This document shows positions 58,801 to 64,000 of a stretch of DNA of 64,000 bases, piece by piece; position 1 is the first letter of the stretch; every line of letters starts with the position of its first letter. The stretch comes from Collybiopsis luxurians FD-317 M1 (taxonomy: Eukaryota; Basidiomycota; Agaricomycetes; Agaricales; Omphalotaceae). The position numbers were made by a program, and so were the translations under genes. The notes below the pieces were generated by a model. It saw only the letters and a list, made by a program, of their open reading frames with translations, made no database searches and was not told the DNA's origin. The stretch spans positions 15,250 through 79,249 of the forward strand of contig KN834810.1 of the NCBI GenBank assembly GCA_000827265.1. Reading direction: 5' to 3'.

Positions 58801-59400
58801 CAACACCACCGGCGGAGGCGGCGTCTCCCCGCTCTCCCTGGTAATCTTAAGACGCACAACAGGCTCCTCTTCCTCTCTGACAATACCAAAATCCACACCG
58901 TCAAGTCCATCAACCGTAAACCCATTCTTGTTACTCTGCGCTTTCTCCAGAGCAGAGTGCAAACGCTGACGGAGTTTGTGACCATCGATGTGAGCTTGGA
59001 TTTCTGATGGAGAAAAGTCTCTGCTGCAATGAGGACAGCGGCGGAGATCGGAAGAAGATGATGAAGGGTTCGATCTCGAGATGGATGCTGCCAAAGGCCC
59101 ACCAGACCTACCACCTCCACTACCGCTCCCTTTAGGCTCTGCGTGTTCGAGAATAGGAAAAGGTTGACGATCAACCGCCCCGCGTTTATATCTTCCGAGT
59201 TCATAAGATGCAGCAATAGATGTACTCCCACTAGCTTGAGCACGAGCAGCCAGAGTATCTCTGTGCCTTTTACCCCGAACATGGCTGGGATAATCGTATT
59301 TTCGAATGACAAGACCACAGCTGCATTTGACACTTTGGTGTATCAGTTCGCAGCTTGATCCTGGTAGGCAAACGTGGCTGTTGGTCGGATTGGGGGCCAT
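55811..59400 (-). CDS. Sde3/MOV10-type SF1 RNA helicase
   Basis: ATP-dependent RNA helicase of the SDE3/MOV10 family, which acts in RNA silencing in several eukaryotes. N-terminus: zinc-binding CSCGLVIRKYDYPSHVRGKRH and a second C2H2-like CPHCSRDF...HIDGH. The middle carries the family's beta-barrel region (LVGDFILVRH). The helicase core has Walker A FGPPGTGKT split by an intron at about 57541-57597, CAPNNSAAD (Ia), FVDEAGQA (II, about 57154-57183), GDNKQLGP (III, about 57080-57104), then VEEFQGQERRVVIIST (V, interrupted by an intron near 56350-56410) and SPHRFN/RAQAL (VI). The acidic C-terminus ends FREED. Multiple short introns; the frame is continuous in the parts I followed. The silencing role here is inferred from family only. 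Confidence 0.88.
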
Positions 59401-59991
59401 GGGTCACGAATCACGATAATGGTCAAAGGGTAAAGATTGAACACAGGAAGCTTAAAAAAGACAAAAAATGGCCTGCTGGATGCTGGATGCTGGGCACACG
59501 AAAGCCAACAGTGCAAGCCTTCGATCCAGAAATCAATTGAAGGTCATGGATCAAGGTTAAAGAAGCGAAGCCACAAAATTGTGCCGGCACATTTACCATT
59601 ACGGCATTCAGATTGGCCCACCGAATACTACCGGACAGTAAGAACTAAAGTTAAAAGTAAGCCGTACCAAGTCAAAAGAAGAAAAAAAAAGGATAAGTCA
59701 AATACAAAGATAGGTATGCCATAGCAAAAAGGAAGCTTTCGAGCAAGACCAGTTGCAAACGAACCAAAAAAGAATCTCCCAAAAATCTAACAAGCAATCC
59801 CCGACATCCAATTTGCCAAATCTCTCCGCAGCTAACCATACAGCGCCCCCGTAGCCCACAAACTTCTGCCCGACCACATCGTCGCTCCCACGCAGCGCAA
59901 CCTCAATTCTAATCCCATCACGAACCAACAGTGAGACAACTACGAAGAGGTAGATAAATAAAAAAAAACACAAAGAACCCCTTCCCCCATC
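59401..59991. other. Intergenic
   Basis: 5' flank of the helicase gene and 3' flank of the next F-box gene, both on the minus strand. A purine-rich run (AAGAAGAAAAAAAAAGG) lies near 59680. Nothing coding recognised. Confidence 0.5.
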
Positions 59992-62022
59992 TCAAAATCC
60001 AACACACAATCCCTGCCTCCCAATCACCTCCAAATCCTTCCGAAGCTGATCATAAAGCGCTCCTGTAGCCCGCTTCAATGTAATTTTTTGTAAACAAGCT
60101 ACAGAAGCCAACTGAGACGATGACTCGAAAGGAGATGCGGAAGATGATGATGACGGAGGATTTAAACTCAAAGGTACAGAAGGAGTCCATCGCGACGAGA
60201 TGAAGTTCAGCAAAACTTGATCCTTGAATGAAGGCTGAACATCCAAAGAAAGATCAATCAGTGACGGAAGAAGAACCTTTATATCGGTACCGTTGTTGGT
60301 GTTGGTGGAAGATGGATTTGAGTTTGGATTCGAGGTGATACCTCCCGTAACCGTACTACTGCCATTAGCATCACCAGCAGAAGTACCAAGATCACCCTCC
60401 GCAGCATCATCGTCCGTTCCATCACCCAAACCACTGGTAGTACCTCCACCAGCACTATTATCCTCATCGGGTAAATCACCCCGTGAAGAATTGCCCGCTG
60501 CAGAACCAACGGTAACACCAGCACCCACAGAATCAGATGAACAGTCAACCGTTAGCTCCATCAGCAACTTGTCTGTAACCATTGGAGTACTACCATACTC
60601 TCGAAGACTAAGATGCGTGACCGTCGGAACGACTCGAAGAATATCCAGTACCTCGTCGTCTTCAAGCGTAATATGAATAGTAAGATGCGTCAACTGACAC
60701 CCGCTTCGCTGAAACATCCCAAGGATAGGTTCAGCGTTATGCGGTACGATATCGGGGCCAGATAGCATATCTTCCAATAGCGTAAGCGAAGTAAGACAAG
60801 GCAGAGTCATAACCTCGAGCAACGATTCCTCTGCCTCACCACTGTAAGCATACCCCAGTGTCAGATTCTTCAGGAGGGAAACAAGAGGTTCGCCACTGTC
60901 GATGTCATTAAAGGAGCGACGAATAATAGCACTCTCCAAGTTTGGGCTGTTTTCGAGGAGATGGTGGAGGCGAGCGCCCGTTAGTTCAACGAGATTGAGT
61001 TTCTGAATCGAAGGGCGAGGGTAGAGTAGGTTAAGATCGAACCGGGAAACAGATATGTGTTGAAGTTTGGGGCATCCAACGGGAAGGTAGGACTCTCGAC
61101 CCGGGAGGGATTCCCGATCGTTGTCAATGGTGAGCGAAACAAGTTCCGGAAGAATATTCTCCTCCTCATTCAGGTGATGGAACACTTCTATCCCCAAACG
61201 AGAGTGAGAAAGCCCGAATTGTGCTGAACGCCAGCGATCCGAGTTATTCAGCAACGAGATGATATCCTCCGTAGACGTATCTCTCGAAGCTACCACGAAA
61301 TCGAGAGGGTAGGATTCGGATTTGACAAGGTAGTGCTCAAGGTAATCCGAAGTACCAGTCTTGGACGTATTAATGATTATCGAAGACCAGAGCGCAGGCA
61401 TAGATTGAACGATGGTCCGCCATCTAGAACAGACATGGGACAGGACCACCGTTTGAAGATACGGATCCTTCTTTGTCACGACATTCGTACCCGTACTACC
61501 GCAACAAAGAGACTTGAACACTTCACCCAACAACTCTGGAGGCATTTTCCGAATAGGAGCCACAGCACAGCGCAAATCAGCGATATACGCGTCGAGCGTC
61601 TTCTGTTTGTTCGCCAACTGCGCAGCCGCCATTTGCAAGCGTTCCAACTCCTCCACATACTTTTTGCGGTCCTCCTCGGCCTCGTCAATGAGCTGGCCTA
61701 TGAGGGTATGTTCAGACAAAGAGGGTAGATATCCTGAACGAAACACTCGAATATTTTCTGAGGAACGGACCCTCAGCTTTGTGACCAATTTGTTTCCACA
61801 GCATTTGCACAGAGTCGTGGACGTTGTAGCCCGAGACACTGGCTCATTTCGAAGAGCGCTACCTGGTGGAAGAGGGGTAGGCTCATCGCCGAGGAGATCG
61901 CCAATCTCAAAGCCAGGTGGAGACGAAGGCGAGTCGTTGGTTTTGGATTTTTCAATATTTCGGGTCGAAGACATAAAGAAAGGTGTGGAGGTTGGCTTTA
62001 ACGTGGTCGATCGCTGTGGCAC
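59992..62022 (-). CDS. Large F-box domain protein with low-complexity insert
   Basis: Single-exon frame of 676 residues. Possible start at the first ATG (62022) or at internal MSSTRNIEK (61974). A CxxC pair (CKCCGNK) is followed by a coiled-coil-like segment (EAEEDRKKYVEELERLQ) and the F-box (IRKMPPELLGEVFKSL...VCSRWRTIVQSMPALWSSI) at about residue 157. Leucine-rich-like segments follow, for example LTSLTLLEDML. A Ser/Gly/Asn/Thr-rich low-complexity stretch around residues 500-575 precedes a C-terminal leucine-rich end. Likely an SCF adaptor. Unlike its neighbours it has no introns. Confidence 0.85.
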   Translation of the reverse strand: MPQRSTTLKPTSTPFFMSSTRNIEKSKTNDSPSSPPGFEIGDLLGDEPTPLPPGSALRNEPVSRATTSTTLCKCCGNKLVTKLRVRSSENIRVFRSGYLPSLSEHTLIGQLIDEAEEDRKKYVEELERLQMAAAQLANKQKTLDAYIADLRCAVAPIRKMPPELLGEVFKSLCCGSTGTNVVTKKDPYLQTVVLSHVCSRWRTIVQSMPALWSSIIINTSKTGTSDYLEHYLVKSESYPLDFVVASRDTSTEDIISLLNNSDRWRSAQFGLSHSRLGIEVFHHLNEEENILPELVSLTIDNDRESLPGRESYLPVGCPKLQHISVSRFDLNLLYPRPSIQKLNLVELTGARLHHLLENSPNLESAIIRRSFNDIDSGEPLVSLLKNLTLGYAYSGEAEESLLEVMTLPCLTSLTLLEDMLSGPDIVPHNAEPILGMFQRSGCQLTHLTIHITLEDDEVLDILRVVPTVTHLSLREYGSTPMVTDKLLMELTVDCSSDSVGAGVTVGSAAGNSSRGDLPDEDNSAGGGTTSGLGDGTDDDAAEGDLGTSAGDANGSSTVTGGITSNPNSNPSSTNTNNGTDIKVLLPSLIDLSLDVQPSFKDQVLLNFISSRWTPSVPLSLNPPSSSSSASPFESSSQLASVACLQKITLKRATGALYDQLRKDLEVIGRQGLCVGF

Positions 62023-63283
62023 AGCTTGGCGAGGAAAGAAAAGTCACGAGAATAACGCGTCTACTTAATGACATTGACAGGCGCTAAAGTCGGCGTCAAA
62101 TGCGATCTTGCAACATTTTGTTAGCATCTGCCAGATTACAGGGTGGAATTTCTACATACCGTTCTTAGCTTGGAATACATTTGACTCAAAAAAAGTTGTT
62201 CTTTTCTTACTCCTGCCTTTCGAGGATTTTTATTAAGAAGCATGAGGACGGGATATACCATATTACCAAAGGCAGAAGGCGGTCTGGCCACCACCATTAT
62301 ACAAATTCCTTGTATCTGTCGCATGAGCGCGTCCGGACCTTCCCTTGGACTATTCAAGATTGAATTTGCAGCTCATCGCAAGGAAGCGTTAGGAACTTAC
62401 TGACTGAGATCCACGACCCACGTGCATTTCACGTGGTCATTTCCAACATTTCCTCTGAAAACACGATCACGGTCCGGGTGACATTCGATCCGGCTTTTAT
62501 TAAAAACTTTTACAGCCGTTTGCATAAAGTTTTGCAGTTTCAATTTTTTTTCGTCGTGTTTATGTGTATTTGGTATTCTCATGGGATCTCTATAAGAGTC
62601 GGACACAGAGCCGACGCCTAAAGGACGAGCAAACCGCTGATTTCGATAACGATCGACTCACAGGTGGTGTCGTCGGATGCTGGTTCCGTACGATTTGGTG
62701 GGCCTAGGCCCCGAAATGTATAGAGCAAGCAAATACAATCAAGCTAGTGAAAAACAGCTGTAACAGTAATTTGACAGGACCTTCCAGAAACAAAAAAAAC
62801 TTCACACTCTTCTAACACTCTTCGGTTCCAACTTGCAAAATTATTTTTAAGACGGTCTAGACTTGACTTTCTGAATTGAGGGTCCAGACCGAGAATTTCA
62901 TAGAATGTCGCAGAACGTTGTGACGTCACACGTGATCCATTCATGGCGGATTAAACTGTTAAAACAGTTCAGAAAACTCCAACAAATGCAATTTTCTGAC
63001 GTCTTAAACCCGTTAGAGGTTTGCTTTTCAAGCAAGTTCCTGCCACTTGATGCTCTCAAGCCCTTGAAGATTTCGCCCAAAGCGGAACGTCCTGCTCTCA
63101 AGTATGTCGCCTCTGTATGACAAGGTCCTTTTGTTGCTGAAGCAAATGTCACTTACAAGATATCGCTCTAAGAGCTTAGCATCACCCTTTGACCGGCTCA
63201 TTACGGGTTCTTTCCCATGGCCTCTTACACCGTCGTCCCCTTTGTATGTAAAAGGGGTACTCTATTGATGATACTTAAAATTA
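62023..63283. other. Intergenic, divergent
   Basis: Separates the minus-strand F-box gene from the plus-strand BTB gene. No coding segment or repeat recognised. Confidence 0.5.
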
Positions 63284-63946
63284 ATGATAGATGTCCTTCT
63301 CAAGGATACTTTGCCCAGGTACACCAGGGTAGGTAGCATCAACGGAATGCCCCCGCCGGACCTTGTCCTCAAGTCCAGCGATTCCGTCCTGTTTCACGTT
63401 CATACGGAACAGCTCAACTCTGCTTCCAGAAACAACTTTGGAGCATTGGCAGTTCCAAACGGCGCTATGAACCCCGTCGCGGTCTCAGAAGATCACAAAA
63501 TTCTAACTATCATCCTGGACATCATCTACCGCAAACCTAGCGCTGCTCTAGACTATTCTCCTCCGTTCCCTTTTGACACGTTAGCAGCAGCAATTTCACG
63601 TCTACCCGTTTATGGTATAGATCTTCATGCCCAGCTCGACTTGAACAATTCCAACGGGGCAGTAGCAGACACTGACACTGACAAATCATCTCCCGCCCAT
63701 CCCATGTTTCAAGCCCTTCATGCGCACGCCACTACGCATGCGCTCCAGTTGTACATTCTCGCTGCTCAGAACAACATGGAAGCTCTCGCAGTCGCAGCAT
63801 CTACGTACCTCGTCGGGCTGCAAATGGAAGATCTCACCGACGAAGACGCAGAAGCTATGGGTTCCCGCTACTTGCATAGACTCATCTTGTTGCAGCTTCG
63901 ACGGGAAGAGGCGTTGAAAAAGGTTCTTTCATTCAGCTCATCGTAG
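63284..63946 (+). CDS. BTB/POZ-like protein, probably incomplete
   Basis: Basidiomycete-type BTB protein; such proteins mediate protein-protein contacts, often as cullin-3 adaptors. After a short N-terminus come PPPDLVLKSSDSVLFHVHTEQLNSAS and VAVSEDHKILTIILDIIYRKPS, the usual BTB core, then a helical segment with HATTHALQLYILAAQNNMEALAVAAS. The frame ends at 63946 after ALKKVLSFSSS, but AAG/GTTCTT just before the stop could be an intron donor, and related proteins are longer, so the gene may continue beyond the window. The exact start is uncertain. Confidence 0.7.
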   Translation: MIDVLLKDTLPRYTRVGSINGMPPPDLVLKSSDSVLFHVHTEQLNSASRNNFGALAVPNGAMNPVAVSEDHKILTIILDIIYRKPSAALDYSPPFPFDTLAAAISRLPVYGIDLHAQLDLNNSNGAVADTDTDKSSPAHPMFQALHAHATTHALQLYILAAQNNMEALAVAASTYLVGLQMEDLTDEDAEAMGSRYLHRLILLQLRREEALKKVLSFSSS

Positions 63947-64000
63947 TGCATCTTGGCAGTTAGAACGATTATTCCTTCTACTTAGATCCTACTTCAACCT

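Noticed and set aside
60279..60676. Long open frames opposite or out of frame to the F-box gene's low-complexity region
   Set aside because: They are shadows of the repetitive Ser/Gly/Asn codons on the coding strand.

Overview
This window looks like nuclear DNA of a mushroom-forming basidiomycete (Agaricomycetes). The genes are cut by many 45-70 nt GT-AG introns, and the families present (F-box/LRR proteins, a BTB protein, a TOK-type potassium channel, an Sde3/MOV10-type helicase, a transposon protein with a DUF6729-like region, and an amplified P450 family) are typical of that group. No rRNA, tRNA or CRISPR was seen.

The left two thirds (about 1.2-47.9 kb) is an array of nine related cytochrome P450 genes of one trichodiene-oxygenase-like family. 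Five are on the minus strand (1.3-3.2, 5.9-7.9, 15.2-17.2, 18.0-19.9 and 20.8-22.7 kb) and four on the plus strand (27.3-29.2, 30.7-32.6, 33.2-35.2 and 45.9-47.9 kb). The two arms diverge from a two-pore TOK-type potassium channel gene at 23.3-26.7 kb. A cation-diffusion-facilitator gene (3.6-5.5 kb) lies within the left arm. All nine P450s share one exon plan, including a 29-nt exon and a 12-nt microexon next to the haem-ligand cysteine codon. Two copies are broken (a frameshift at about 6.7 kb and a nonsense codon at about 22.2 kb), and two further relics lie at 17.5 kb and on both sides of a retrotransposon. A 3.4-kb tandem duplication copied one P450 together with the tail of the channel gene.

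Two mobile elements interrupt the array. A Ty1/copia LTR element (8.16-13.39 kb, LTRs 287 bp, target duplication AAACA) sits inside a decayed P450. Its single gag-pol frame carries seven stop codons, all TGA, and one frameshift. A second element (about 35.9-42.7 kb) has inverted termini of about 215 bp and one large minus-strand gene. That gene combines a DUF6729-like region, a transposase-like D...D stretch and a degenerate 3'-5' exonuclease-like fold, and is broken by three TGA codons. This element is the best candidate for something poorly described.

The right third (48-64 kb) has ordinary single genes: a secreted beta-lactamase-like serine hydrolase that may be decaying, a small C2H2 transcription factor, an F-box/LRR protein, an Sde3/MOV10-type RNA helicase, a large F-box protein and a BTB-like protein at the window edge. 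No biosynthetic partner for the P450s (terpene cyclase, PKS, NRPS) is visible, so the array reads as a tandem family expansion and not as a complete metabolite cluster.
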